DNA of 64,000 nucleotides from Methanospirillum sp. (GTDB lineage: Archaea; Halobacteriota; Methanomicrobia; Methanomicrobiales; Methanospirillaceae), in NCBI GenBank assembly GCA_012728895.1, contig JAAYEG010000070.1:1-64000 (forward strand), written 5' to 3'. Of the stretch, positions 20,549 through 30,070 are shown piece by piece. The notes beneath the pieces are model-generated. The model saw only the letters and a list, made by a program, of their open reading frames with translations. It made no database searches and was not told where the DNA came from. A program made the translations under genes and the position numbers. Numbering within the stretch: the first letter of the stretch is position 1; each line of letters opens with the position of its first letter.

Positions 20549-20549
20549 C

Positions 20550-21266
20550 ATGGCCATCACACCGAACAGCGGACAGGAGCGGGTCAGCACCGGGATCGAA
20601 GGACTCGACGAGATGCTCGCGGGCGGGCTCGTCCGGGGTTCGATCACGGCGATCGTCGGGGCCTACGGCACGGGCAAGACGACGTGTGTGCTCGAGTTTC
20701 TCTACGACGGGCTCAGAAGGGGAGAGACCGCGATCTACATCTCGCCCGAGGAGACCGAGGACTCGATCCTCGGGTTCATGGCCATGAGGGGGCGCGACGT
20801 CGGGCCGTACCGCAACAGATCCTTCTTCGTGCTCAAGCTCGACCCGACCAACTTCAACCTCTCGGTCAACACGATCCGGAACGAGCTGCCGCCCCTGATC
20901 CGGAAGGTCTCCGCGACCCGCGTGGTCTTCGACCCGGTCTCGCTCTTCGAGGACCTCTTCGAGTCGGACTCCGGGCGCAGGAACGAGATGTACCGGTTCG
21001 TCGAGCTGCTCCGTGAACAGCACTGCACGATGGTGATGACCTCCGAGACGACCCGGGACAACCCGCTGGCGAGCCGCCACAACCTGATCGAGTACCTGGC
21101 CGACACGGTAATCCTGCTCCGGTACGTCCGCCCCGACGATTTCGCCCGCGTCAACCTGGCGGTCGAGGTGGTCAAGATGCGCCACTCCCCCCACTCGCGC
21201 GAGATCAGGCCGTACGAGATCGGCGCGGAGGACGTGCGGGTCCTCCCGGCACCCGGGACCAGGTGA
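20550..21266 (+). CDS. KaiC/RadA-like RecA-superfamily ATPase
   Basis: STGIEGLDEMLAGGLVRGSITAIVGAYGTGKTTCVLEFLYDGLRRGETAIYISPEET. Confidence 0.85.
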   Translation: MAITPNSGQERVSTGIEGLDEMLAGGLVRGSITAIVGAYGTGKTTCVLEFLYDGLRRGETAIYISPEETEDSILGFMAMRGRDVGPYRNRSFFVLKLDPTNFNLSVNTIRNELPPLIRKVSATRVVFDPVSLFEDLFESDSGRRNEMYRFVELLREQHCTMVMTSETTRDNPLASRHNLIEYLADTVILLRYVRPDDFARVNLAVEVVKMRHSPHSREIRPYEIGAEDVRVLPAPGTR

Positions 21267-21287
21267 CGGGAGGGCTCCCGCCGACCG

Positions 21288-21785
21288 TCAGGTCCACTGG
21301 GGGTTGAGGTACCAGTAGGCGCCGGTCAGGTACGTGGCGAACGTCGTCCACGCGATGTACGGGACGAGCAGGTAGGCCGCCACGGGGCGGACGCGGTAGA
21401 ACCGCTCTATCGTGCCCAGGATCGCGAGCCAGAGGGCGACGACGCAGACGAACGCGAGCCCTATCGAGTGTACCCCGAAGAAGAGCCAGGACCAGAGCAC
21501 GTTCAGAACGAGCTGGACCCCGAAGAGCGCGAGCCCCCTCCTCGCCGCCGGGTGGTCGCGACGCTGCCAGACCAGGAAGGCCGCGATGCCCATCAGGATG
21601 TAGAGCGTGGTCCACACCGGGCCGAAGACCCAGTTCGGGGGGCTCAGGGGCGGACGCGCCAGCGCTGCGTACCAGGTGGGGATGTTCGGATAGGTCGCGA
21701 TCGAGCCGAGGAGGCCGGCGGCGAGACTGCCGACGACGAAAACGACGAGCGCGAGCCATTCGGTGGCGTTCCGGGGAAGCTCCAT
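21288..21785 (-). CDS. TspO/MBR family membrane protein
   Basis: WYAALARPPLSPPNWVFGPVWTTLYILMGIAAFLVW. Confidence 0.92.
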   Translation of the reverse strand: MELPRNATEWLALVVFVVGSLAAGLLGSIATYPNIPTWYAALARPPLSPPNWVFGPVWTTLYILMGIAAFLVWQRRDHPAARRGLALFGVQLVLNVLWSWLFFGVHSIGLAFVCVVALWLAILGTIERFYRVRPVAAYLLVPYIAWTTFATYLTGAYWYLNPQWT

Positions 21786-21834
21786 GATACCTCGTTGTTC
21801 GCGGGCCCGTTCCCTAATACTATCGGTACCGGGC

Positions 21835-22101
21835 CTAACCGACGAACGCGATCCCGAAGAAGGAGAGCACGACCACGAGGATCACGCCGAGGATTCCCCC
21901 GATCGCGGAGACCAGGACGGACCAGAGATCGATCGCGACATTCAGGCCGAAGAACCGGTTCAGGACCCAGAGGGCCGCGACGCCGATCGCCGCGTTCATG
22001 ACCAGGGCCGGAACGCTTTTCAGGACCTTGAAGAGCACCACCACGACGATGATCGCGATTACGAGAGCGATGAGTTCGCCGATCATGGGACTCCGTTTCA
22101 C
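21835..22101 (-). CDS. BofA-like (pro-sigmaK processing inhibitor family) membrane protein
   Basis: VLFKVLKSVPALVMNAAIGVAALWVLNRFFGLNVAIDLWSVLVSAIGGILGVILVVVLSFFGIAF. Confidence 0.75.
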   Translation of the reverse strand: MKRSPMIGELIALVIAIIVVVVLFKVLKSVPALVMNAAIGVAALWVLNRFFGLNVAIDLWSVLVSAIGGILGVILVVVLSFFGIAFVG

Positions 22102-22161
22102 ACCCGGCCTCTTAAGCGGATCGGTCGCGGGACTCTCCCGCGGACCCGGCCGGCGCCCGCC

Positions 22162-22422
22162 TCAGGCGTCCAGACCGATCGAGTGGAGCGCGATCAGCAC
22201 CGCGACGCCCGGGAGGCCCCCGAACGCGCAGACCAGCACGGCGCCGAGGGTGATCGGGATCGCCGGCGAGAGGACGTCGAACCAGTCGATCGCGAAGAGG
22301 ACGAGGATGCCGACCGCCGAGTTGACCAGGAGCAGCGTCGCGCGCTTCAGCACGAGCCAGAGCACGGTCGCGACCGTGACCGCCGCGAGGATCGTGACGA
22401 CGAGATCGAGCGTCCCCGTCAC
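22162..22422 (-). CDS. Second BofA-like membrane protein (GTG start overlapping tldE stop)
   Basis: LKRATLLLVNSAVGILVLFAIDWFDVLSPAIPITLGAVLVCAFGGLPGVAVLIALHSIGL. Confidence 0.7.
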   Translation of the reverse strand: MTGTLDLVVTILAAVTVATVLWLVLKRATLLLVNSAVGILVLFAIDWFDVLSPAIPITLGAVLVCAFGGLPGVAVLIALHSIGLDA

Positions 22423-23702
22423 CCCACCAGCCGCTGCTCCCCGAGACGGAGCGCGGGCAGGAGCATCCCCCCGATCTCCCGCCTCTCGGCCGAGACCCCC
22501 TCGATCGCCCCGAGCAGGTCGAAGAGGTTGCCGCCCCACATCGCGGTCGAGACCGGGGTCGTGAACTCGCCGCCCGCGACGAACGTCGGGTTCGAGACCT
22601 CCACCGAGAAGTCGCCGGTGATCGTGTTGGCCGTATGCGCCCCGACGACGGAACGGACGTAGACCGCCTCGTCGGCCGTCACGTCGGCGACGGGGGCCTC
22701 CAGCACGAGGGTGTGGAACCCCGCCGAGGGCGCACCCCCGTACCCCCCGCGGACGGCCGACCCGGTCGTCGTCGCGCCGTAGCGGTACGCGGTCCGCAGG
22801 TCGTAGGCGAACCCCGCGAGCACCCCGTTCCGGATGAAGTCGACCCGGTGCGTCGGCACACCCTCCGCGTCGAACCAGGCGGCCCCCGGCCCCATCGGCA
22901 GGTGCGGGTCGTCGTAGAGCGAGAGCCCCGGGTCGGCGACCGCCTCCCCGACACGCCCCGCGAGCCGGGAGCGGCCGGCGTGGACGTTCCGGCCGACGAG
23001 CGCGGGCGCGAGCACGACCTCGATCAGCTCGGCGAGCGCGAGCGGCGAGAGGACCAGGTCGTAGGTCCCCGGCGCCAGCGGTTCCCCGCCGGCGCCGTGC
23101 GCGGCGAAGAACGCGGCCCGCTCCCCCACGTGGACGGGGTCGAGGTCGAGCGCGTGGCTCGCGTCGAACTCGAACCCGGTCGAGGTCCCGGCGATCGCCT
23201 CGACCGAGCAGGAGGCGTGGGTCTGTTCGTCGGCGTACCGGAGCCCGCCGGTGTTCGCGACCTCGACGCGGGTCCGGGAGAGGACGGCCGAGCCGGCCGT
23301 CACCGAGGCGGCAGGGTGCTCGAGAGCGCCCTCCTTCATCCCCTCGAGCAGCTCCGCCACCTTCCCGGGCTCGAGCGTGACCGCGGGATCGTAGGCGAGC
23401 CGCCTTTCCGGGAGGTCGATCGGGCCCGGCAGCCCTCCCCAGGGCTGGGGGTCGGCCAGCCGCATGGCCGCGAGCGCGGCCTCCAGGCAGGCCTCCCAGC
23501 GCGACGGGTCGTTCGTGGACGAGACCCCGACCCTGCCGTCCCGGAAGACCCGGATCCCGAGGCCGGTGGCGTGCCCTGCCTGGCCGATCCGGACCCGGTC
23601 GCGCGAGAGCTCGGCCCCCACCGACTCGGCCCCGGAGAGATAGACCTCGGCCTCGTCGGCGTGCGCCGCCGCCCCCTCGATGATCGCCTCAATCGCGTCC
23701 AC
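22419..23702 (-). CDS. tldE: TldE/PmbA-like metalloprotease subunit
   Basis: Follows TldD with overlap; VDAIEAIIEGAAAHADEAEVYLSGAESVGAELSRDRV; NPTFVAGGEFTTPVSTAMWGGNLFDLL. Confidence 0.85.
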   Translation of the reverse strand: MDAIEAIIEGAAAHADEAEVYLSGAESVGAELSRDRVRIGQAGHATGLGIRVFRDGRVGVSSTNDPSRWEACLEAALAAMRLADPQPWGGLPGPIDLPERRLAYDPAVTLEPGKVAELLEGMKEGALEHPAASVTAGSAVLSRTRVEVANTGGLRYADEQTHASCSVEAIAGTSTGFEFDASHALDLDPVHVGERAAFFAAHGAGGEPLAPGTYDLVLSPLALAELIEVVLAPALVGRNVHAGRSRLAGRVGEAVADPGLSLYDDPHLPMGPGAAWFDAEGVPTHRVDFIRNGVLAGFAYDLRTAYRYGATTTGSAVRGGYGGAPSAGFHTLVLEAPVADVTADEAVYVRSVVGAHTANTITGDFSVEVSNPTFVAGGEFTTPVSTAMWGGNLFDLLGAIEGVSAERREIGGMLLPALRLGEQRLVG

Positions 23703-25005
23703 TGCCACCCACCACCGCGTTCGAGAGCAGGACGTGCGGCGCACCGTCCCCAACGGGGACGGACTGCCCGCCCTTGCCGCAGTACCCCTGGTGCATCCGC
23801 CGGTCGTCTGCGATCAGGGCGATCTCGTGGAGCGTCCCCAGGATCTCGCCCGAGAGCGAGACGTCCCGGACCATCCCGCCGAGCGCGCCGTCCTCGACCA
23901 GGTAACCGTACTCGGCGTTGAACTGGAACATCCCGCGCCCCGGGTCTACCTGCCCGCCGCGCGAGCCGATCAGGAGCATGCCCGTCCCGCACTCCTCCAG
24001 GCACTCGTCGTAGTTTGCGTCCCCGTTCTCGATGAAGGTGTTCGACATCCTGACGAGCGGGGCTTCGCCCGGCATGGCCCGGGCATGGCCGGCCTGGCCG
24101 TCCCCAACGGCGGCGAGGGTCTCGCGGGTGTGGAGGAAGGCGCTGATCACCCCGTCCTTCACCAGCTCGGTCCGGCCGGTCGCAACCCCCTCCGCGTCGA
24201 CCGGATCGAACCCGAACTCGGGGAGAGACGGGTCGTCGGCGATGGTGAGGCCGGGGCCTCCGATCCGCTCGCCGATCCGGCCGGCCAGGACCGAGTTGCC
24301 CTCGCGGACCAGGTCGCCCTCCGAGGCGTGGCCGACCGCCTCGTGCGCGAAGACCCCCGCGAGCTCGGGGTCGAGCACGACCCGCATCCTCCCGCCCGTC
24401 GCTGCACGCGCGTCCAGGAGCGCGAGCGCGGTCTCCCGGGCCTTTTCGCCGTCGCCCATGCCGGTCCGGAGGGGAAAACCGTTCACCGCGTGCCGGCGCT
24501 CGAACCCCATCTGGACCACGCCGTTTCTTTCGGCCACGGCCAGCACGCTGTAGCCGGAACGGCCGAGCGCGTAGGCGTACTCGGCCCCCTCCGAGGAGGC
24601 GAACCGGACCGTCTCCTGCCGCTCGGTGTAGACCGCGCGGGTGTTCCGGACCTCCGCCCCACGGGCCGAGGACTCGACGGCGGCGAGGAGGGCGGTCTTC
24701 TCCTCGAGACCGAGGGACCGCGGGTCGTCGGACGGAGGGGGGACGGGGAGCACCCGGCAGGGGGCGTCCGCGAGGGCGACCTCCTCGCCGGTCAGCTCCG
24801 CGAGCGCGAGCGCCTCGGCCACGAACCGGTCCAGGTCGGCGCCCCGGTAGTTGTCGACCGAGACCACGCCCCAGCCCCACGGGCCGAGCACGCGCACCAC
24901 CGCGCGGTCGAAGAAGGAGGTGGTCGCGGACTCCACGACCCCGTTGTCGATGTCGATGTTGGTCGCCTCGCCCGAGACGTGGCGCACGTCGAAGTAGCGC
25001 GCCAT
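23689..25005 (-). CDS. tldD: TldD-like metalloprotease
   Basis: VFAHEAVGHASEGDLVREGNSVLAG (HExxxH). Confidence 0.9.
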   Translation of the reverse strand: MARYFDVRHVSGEATNIDIDNGVVESATTSFFDRAVVRVLGPWGWGVVSVDNYRGADLDRFVAEALALAELTGEEVALADAPCRVLPVPPPSDDPRSLGLEEKTALLAAVESSARGAEVRNTRAVYTERQETVRFASSEGAEYAYALGRSGYSVLAVAERNGVVQMGFERRHAVNGFPLRTGMGDGEKARETALALLDARAATGGRMRVVLDPELAGVFAHEAVGHASEGDLVREGNSVLAGRIGERIGGPGLTIADDPSLPEFGFDPVDAEGVATGRTELVKDGVISAFLHTRETLAAVGDGQAGHARAMPGEAPLVRMSNTFIENGDANYDECLEECGTGMLLIGSRGGQVDPGRGMFQFNAEYGYLVEDGALGGMVRDVSLSGEILGTLHEIALIADDRRMHQGYCGKGGQSVPVGDGAPHVLLSNAVVGGSGRD

Positions 25006-25006
25006 C

Positions 25007-26923
25007 TCACGCGGGGGCGATCACCGTCGAGCCCGGGTGAATCGTGCCGGCCGACTGCTCGGCGATCTTCCGGACCTTGGTGAGGAAGCCGGCCTCGTCG
25101 CGCGGCACGAGCGCGTATTTCAACACCTCGTCGATCTGCGAGACCGGGACCACCCGGACCCCGGCGCGGTACCGGTCCTCGATCATCACGTCGTCCAGAT
25201 TCGGGGCCGGGATCAGGACCGTCCGGATGCCGGCCTTCGCCGCGGCCTCGATCTTGTAGGTCACCCCGCCGACCGGGAGAACGTCGCCCCGCACCGAGAG
25301 CGAGCCGGTCATCGCGATGTCCTGCCGGACCGGGATCCCCTCGATCGCCGAGATCACGGCCGTCGCTACCGATATCGAGGCCGAGTCCCCCTCGACCCCC
25401 TGGTAGGTGCCGATGAACTGGACGTGGACGTCCACGTTCCGGATGTCCGTACCCGTAAACTTCTTGATGATCGCCGAGACGTTCTTGATCGACTCCTGGG
25501 CGATCTCCTTGAGCATCCCGGTCGCGATCACGGTCCCGCCGGCGGACGACTGGGCCGGGGTCACCTCGGCCATGATCGGAAGGACGGAGCCGGAGTCCGA
25601 GCCGACCACGGCGAGCCCGTTCACGCGCCCGATCTCCGTGCCCTGCACGACCGAGAGGTCGTAGTCCCGCATCCGGCGGATGTAGTCGTCCGAGATCTGC
25701 TCCTCGACCGAGCGGGCCGTCTCCTTGGCCGCGATCACGTGGGCCGCCGTGGTCAGCTCCGCCCCCTCCTGCCGGGCGAGATCGCCCGCCACCCGGATCA
25801 GCCCCCCCATGTCGCGGAGCTTGAGCGTAAGGTGGCCCTTGCGCATCGAGCGGCGGCGGGCCTCGCGGAGCACCTCGCGGATCGCCGACTGGTCGAAGTG
25901 CGGGATCTTCCCGTCGTTCGTAACCTCCTGGGCGATGAACCGGATGAACTTCTGCCGGTTCTCGGGGGTGTCCTCCATGGTCTCGCGCATGTAGACCTCG
26001 TAGCCGTAGCCACGTATCCGCGAGCGGAGCGCCGGGTGCATCCCCTGCACCGCGTCAAGGTTCCCGGCCGCGATCATCACGAACCGGCAGGGGACCGGCT
26101 CGGTCCGGACCATCGCGCCGGAGGAGCGCTCGGACTGACCCGTGATCGGGAACTCGCCCTCCTGGAGCGCGGTCAGGAGGTTCTGCTGCGAATGGGGGGT
26201 GAGGGTGTTGATCTCGTCGATGAAGAGGACCCCCCCGTGGGCCCGGTGGATCGCGCCCGACTCGACCCGGTCGTGGGCGGGCGTCTCGAGCCCCCCCGAC
26301 TGGAACGGGTCGTGCCGGACGTCGCCGAGGAGCGAGCCGGCCTGGGCCCCCGTGGCGTCCACGAACGGCGCCACGGCCGACGGGTCGTGGCTGACGAGGA
26401 GCTTGGGGACGAGCGCCTCCTCCTTGGGCGCCGAGTACCGGAGGGCCATGAAGATGAAGGCCGCCGCGATGATCCCCATCAGCCACTGGGACGAGATGAA
26501 CGCGAACCCGATGATGGCCGTGATGAGCAGCATCAGGAGCGTGTTCCGGAACTGGATCTTCTTTCTCGCCTCGGCCTTGTGGGCGCCGACAATCTGCTTC
26601 GCCCGGCCGGCCGGGACGGTCCTGACCACCGGGTTGTTCGAGTCCTCGGCGTTCGGGTAGACCAGGATGTCCTGGATCTCCTCTTTCGGGAGGAGCTCGG
26701 CCATCGCCTTCGCGAGCATCGACTTGCCCGTGCCCGGGCTCCCGATCATCATGACGTGCCGTCGCTGGATCGCGGCCTTCTTGATGACCTCGACCGCGTG
26801 CTCCTGGCCGATCACCTGGTCGACCAGGCGCGGCGGGACCTCGATCTCCGAGGACGTATCGACGACGACATCGTCGAAGAGCACCTCTTCCCGCGTGGAG
26901 ACCGGATCGTGTTCTGTTTCCAT
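25007..26923 (-). CDS. lonB: Archaeal membrane-associated LonB protease
   Basis: [22 protein letters not shown] segment; [55 protein letters not shown]. Confidence 0.93.
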   Translation of the reverse strand: METEHDPVSTREEVLFDDVVVDTSSEIEVPPRLVDQVIGQEHAVEVIKKAAIQRRHVMMIGSPGTGKSMLAKAMAELLPKEEIQDILVYPNAEDSNNPVVRTVPAGRAKQIVGAHKAEARKKIQFRNTLLMLLITAIIGFAFISSQWLMGIIAAAFIFMALRYSAPKEEALVPKLLVSHDPSAVAPFVDATGAQAGSLLGDVRHDPFQSGGLETPAHDRVESGAIHRAHGGVLFIDEINTLTPHSQQNLLTALQEGEFPITGQSERSSGAMVRTEPVPCRFVMIAAGNLDAVQGMHPALRSRIRGYGYEVYMRETMEDTPENRQKFIRFIAQEVTNDGKIPHFDQSAIREVLREARRRSMRKGHLTLKLRDMGGLIRVAGDLARQEGAELTTAAHVIAAKETARSVEEQISDDYIRRMRDYDLSVVQGTEIGRVNGLAVVGSDSGSVLPIMAEVTPAQSSAGGTVIATGMLKEIAQESIKNVSAIIKKFTGTDIRNVDVHVQFIGTYQGVEGDSASISVATAVISAIEGIPVRQDIAMTGSLSVRGDVLPVGGVTYKIEAAAKAGIRTVLIPAPNLDDVMIEDRYRAGVRVVPVSQIDEVLKYALVPRDEAGFLTKVRKIAEQSAGTIHPGSTVIAPA

Positions 26924-27006
26924 CGTGATGGTGACCTCTCGACCCCGTGTTGATTTATATTTCTCAGTTCGATCGTTTAAGTACTTTCAGCTCAGGGACG
27001 TGGACG

Positions 27007-27846
27007 ATGAAGGTGGTATGCACGCAGGCCTCGCAGGTCCTCGGCGCCCGGCTCGCCGGCCGGCTCGGGGTGGAGACGATCGACGTGGCGTTCTCGCGGT
27101 TCCCGGACGGGGAGATCTTCCTCTCACGGGGCGAGACCGACGGCGAGACCGTGATCGTGGGGGCGGTCACCGGCGCCGAGGACCTGGTCGAGCTGATGCT
27201 CCTCGTCGACGCCTGCGACGACTCGGCGAACACGCTGGTCCTGCCGTACATGGCCTACGCGCGGCAGGACAAACGCTTCAGGCCGGGCGAGCCGCTCTCG
27301 GTCCGCGCGATCGCCCGGGCCCTCTCCGCCGGCGTCGACCGGGTCCTGACGGTGAACGTCCACGACCCGTCGGCGCTCGCGCATTTCACCGTGCCGGCGA
27401 CGGACGTCTCGGTGGCGCCCGAGATCGGCCGGCACCTGGTCCGGCGGGGCGGGGACCTGCTCGTCCTCTCGCCGGACGACGGGGCGGCGCGGTTCGCGGC
27501 GGAGGTCGCGTCGGTCGGGGGATTCGCGACCGACTGGCTGGACAAGACCCGGCTCTCGGGTGACCGGGTCGAGATCCGGCCGAAGTCGCTCCCGGTGGAG
27601 GGGCGCGAGGTCGTGATCGTCGACGACATCATCTCGACCGGGGGCACGCTCGCGGCGGCGGCCAGGATGCTGCTCGAGCAGGGGGCGACGGGAGTCCGGG
27701 CGGCCTGCGTCCACGGCGTCTTCGCCGGCGGGGCCCTCCTCCACCTCGCCGCGGCCGGCGTCGGCGGGGTCGTCTGCTCGGACACGATCGAGCGGGCGAA
27801 CTCCTGCATCATGGCCGCCGGTCCGATCGCCGACGCGCTCCGGTGA
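27007..27846 (+). CDS. prs: Ribose-phosphate diphosphokinase
   Basis: VAFSRFPDGEIFL...YMAYARQDKRFRPGEPLSVRAIA...VVIVDDIISTGGTLAAAARML. Confidence 0.92.
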   Translation: MKVVCTQASQVLGARLAGRLGVETIDVAFSRFPDGEIFLSRGETDGETVIVGAVTGAEDLVELMLLVDACDDSANTLVLPYMAYARQDKRFRPGEPLSVRAIARALSAGVDRVLTVNVHDPSALAHFTVPATDVSVAPEIGRHLVRRGGDLLVLSPDDGAARFAAEVASVGGFATDWLDKTRLSGDRVEIRPKSLPVEGREVVIVDDIISTGGTLAAAARMLLEQGATGVRAACVHGVFAGGALLHLAAAGVGGVVCSDTIERANSCIMAAGPIADALR

Positions 27847-28835
27847 TGCTCCACCTCGACGGGGCGCACCTGGAGGGGGGCGGCCAGCTCGTCCGGACCG
27901 CGGTCGCGCTCGCCGCCGTCACGGGCGAGGAGGTGACGGTCGAACGGCTCCGGGCGGGGCGCGAGACGCCCGGTCTCCGGCCGCAGCACCTCGCGGCGGT
28001 CAGGGCGGTCGCCGGGTGCTGCGGCGCCCGGGTCGATGGGCTCGCGGTCGGCTCGGACCGGCTAATCTTCCGGCCCGGCCCCCTCAGGGAGACCCACGGG
28101 CGGGTCGAGGTCGGGACGGCGGGGGCGGTCCCGCTCGTACTCCAGGCCTGGCTCCCGGTCGCGCTCGCGGCCGGTGGGTCGATCACCGTCGCCGGCGGGA
28201 CGGAGGTCCCGCTCGGACCGACGGTCGACTACGCGGACCGCGTCCTTTTCTCGTTTCTCCGGGCCCACGGCGCCCGCATCTCGCTCGAGCTCCGGAACCG
28301 GGGCTACGCGCCCCGGGGTGGGGGCGAGGTGAGTGTCGCGGTCTCTCCGGGCACGCTCGCCCCCCTGGACCCGGAGAACGTCCCCGTCGTCCCCGGGGCG
28401 ATCTCGGCGGCCGCGAACCTCCCCGCCCACGTCCCCGCCCGTCAGCTCGCGGCGGCGCGGGAGGTGCTCGAGCCCGTCACCGGCCCCCTCGGCGAGGCCG
28501 TCGTCGACCTCCGCGGTGGGGGGGTCTCGACCGGCTCGTCGATCACGTGCTGGGCCGGGCCGAAGGGAACGAGCGCCCTCGGGCGGCGGGGCCTGCCCGC
28601 CGAGCGGGTCGGGCGGGCCGCGGCGCGGGCGCTCCTCGGCGAGGTCTTGCTCCCCGGCCAGGTCGACGCCCGCCTCGCGGACCAGCTCCTCGTCTACCTG
28701 GCCCGGTACGGCGGGGTGTTCACGGCGACGGGCTGCACGCGGCACGCCGGGACGGTCTCCTGGCTCCTGGGCGAGTTCGGCCTCCCGGTGTCGCACGGCC
28801 CCGGGGACGGCGGGGGGGTGCTCTTCTCGGGATGA
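27843..28835 (+). CDS. rtcA: RNA 3'-terminal phosphate cyclase
   Basis: LEGGGQLVRTAVALAAVTGEEVTVERLRAGRETPGLRPQHLAAVRA. Confidence 0.92.
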   Translation: MMLHLDGAHLEGGGQLVRTAVALAAVTGEEVTVERLRAGRETPGLRPQHLAAVRAVAGCCGARVDGLAVGSDRLIFRPGPLRETHGRVEVGTAGAVPLVLQAWLPVALAAGGSITVAGGTEVPLGPTVDYADRVLFSFLRAHGARISLELRNRGYAPRGGGEVSVAVSPGTLAPLDPENVPVVPGAISAAANLPAHVPARQLAAAREVLEPVTGPLGEAVVDLRGGGVSTGSSITCWAGPKGTSALGRRGLPAERVGRAAARALLGEVLLPGQVDARLADQLLVYLARYGGVFTATGCTRHAGTVSWLLGEFGLPVSHGPGDGGGVLFSG

Positions 28836-29317
28836 CGCTCGTCCTCGACGCGTCCGCGTTCTTCGGTTCGGGCGACGGGGCGCCCCGCTGGGTCGAGACC
28901 GGGGAGCGGTGCCTGACGGCGCCGTCGGTGGTGGACGAGGTCCGCGACGCGGCCGCCCGCTGCCGGCTCGCGCTCGCGCTCGAGCGCGGTCTCGCCGTCC
29001 TCGCGCCGTCGGCGGACTCGCTGGCGTCGGTCGAGGCTGCGGCCGTCGCGTCGGGGGACGCGGACCGGCTCTCGCGAACCGACCGCGACCTCCTGGCGCT
29101 CGCCCTCGAGCACGCGGCGACCCTGGTCACCGACGACTTCGCCCTCCAGAACGCGGCCGCGCGGCTGAAGGTCGCATGCCGGCCGATCGCCCGGCGGCGC
29201 CCGGCCCCGCGCCGGCGCGGGTGGCGGTGCACCGGGTGCGGGCGGTTCGGCGACGGGCCCGGCGACTGCCCCGTCTGCGGGGCAGCGATCGAGCCCGTGC
29301 GAAGGGGGCGGAGATGA
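28832..29317 (+). CDS. Nob1-like PIN-domain endonuclease with zinc ribbon
   Basis: MTLVLDASAFF...LVTDDFALQNAAARLKV...WRCTGCGRFGDGPGDCPVCGAAI. Confidence 0.82.
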   Translation: MTLVLDASAFFGSGDGAPRWVETGERCLTAPSVVDEVRDAAARCRLALALERGLAVLAPSADSLASVEAAAVASGDADRLSRTDRDLLALALEHAATLVTDDFALQNAAARLKVACRPIARRRPAPRRRGWRCTGCGRFGDGPGDCPVCGAAIEPVRRGRR

Positions 29318-29391
29318 CCGGGTCGGGCGAGACGGGCGGGCTCCGCACCCGCCGGACAACGCATAAATAGTCTGTGGCGGACCCTCTTTCC

Positions 29392-30000
29392 ATGTCCTCG
29401 CTCGACGAGCTGATCGTAAAGGCCCGCCACCTCCTCGCGGAGGGGCACTCGCCCGGGCAGATCGCGGACGAGCTCTCGCTCTCGCAGGAGACCGTCACCT
29501 GGCTGCTCACCCAGAAGAAGGGGGACGCCGCGCCGAAGGACGTCTCGATCGACTGGACCGCGGTCTCGTCGAACGCCGTGCTGCTCGACGACGCCGCGCG
29601 GCTGATGCTCGACCGCTGCCGCCTCGCCGGAGTCGCGGCGCCCGGGTCCGACCCCGGGAACGTCGCGATCGTCGGGATCGCGGTCTCGGGCGTCCCGCTC
29701 GCGACCCTGATCGCCCGGGAGGAGGGCGTTCGCCTCGCGGTCTACCACCCGGCCAAGCACTCGTCCGCCGAGAAGCCGACCGGCTCGATGGCCGGCAACT
29801 TCCCGGTGGCGCCCGGGGAGCGCTGTATCGTCGTCGACGACGTCATCACGAGCGGCAGGACCATGCAGGAGGTGGTCGACTACCTGAGGCGGCAGAAGGC
29901 GACGCCGGTCGCGATCTGCGTGCTTTTCGACAAGCGCGGGCTCAAGGAGGTCGACGGCGTCCCGGTCCACTCGGTCTTCCGGGTCTCCCGGATCGACTGA
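29392..30000 (+). CDS. gfcR: GfcR-type regulator (HTH plus orotate-PRTase-like domain)
   Basis: [43 protein letters not shown]...[22 protein letters not shown]. Confidence 0.8.
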   Translation: MSSLDELIVKARHLLAEGHSPGQIADELSLSQETVTWLLTQKKGDAAPKDVSIDWTAVSSNAVLLDDAARLMLDRCRLAGVAAPGSDPGNVAIVGIAVSGVPLATLIAREEGVRLAVYHPAKHSSAEKPTGSMAGNFPVAPGERCIVVDDVITSGRTMQEVVDYLRRQKATPVAICVLFDKRGLKEVDGVPVHSVFRVSRID

Positions 30001-30010
30001 ACCGAAGGAA

Positions 30011-30020
30011 GGATTATATA
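30011..30020 (+). promoter_or_regulatory. Probable TATA box of the thermosome gene
   Basis: gattatatag ~55 nt upstream of ATG 30071 in otherwise GC-rich DNA. Confidence 0.6.
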
Positions 30021-30070
30021 GAACGACAAATCACATTTTTAGCACTCTTACCCGACTGGGAGGAATACCC

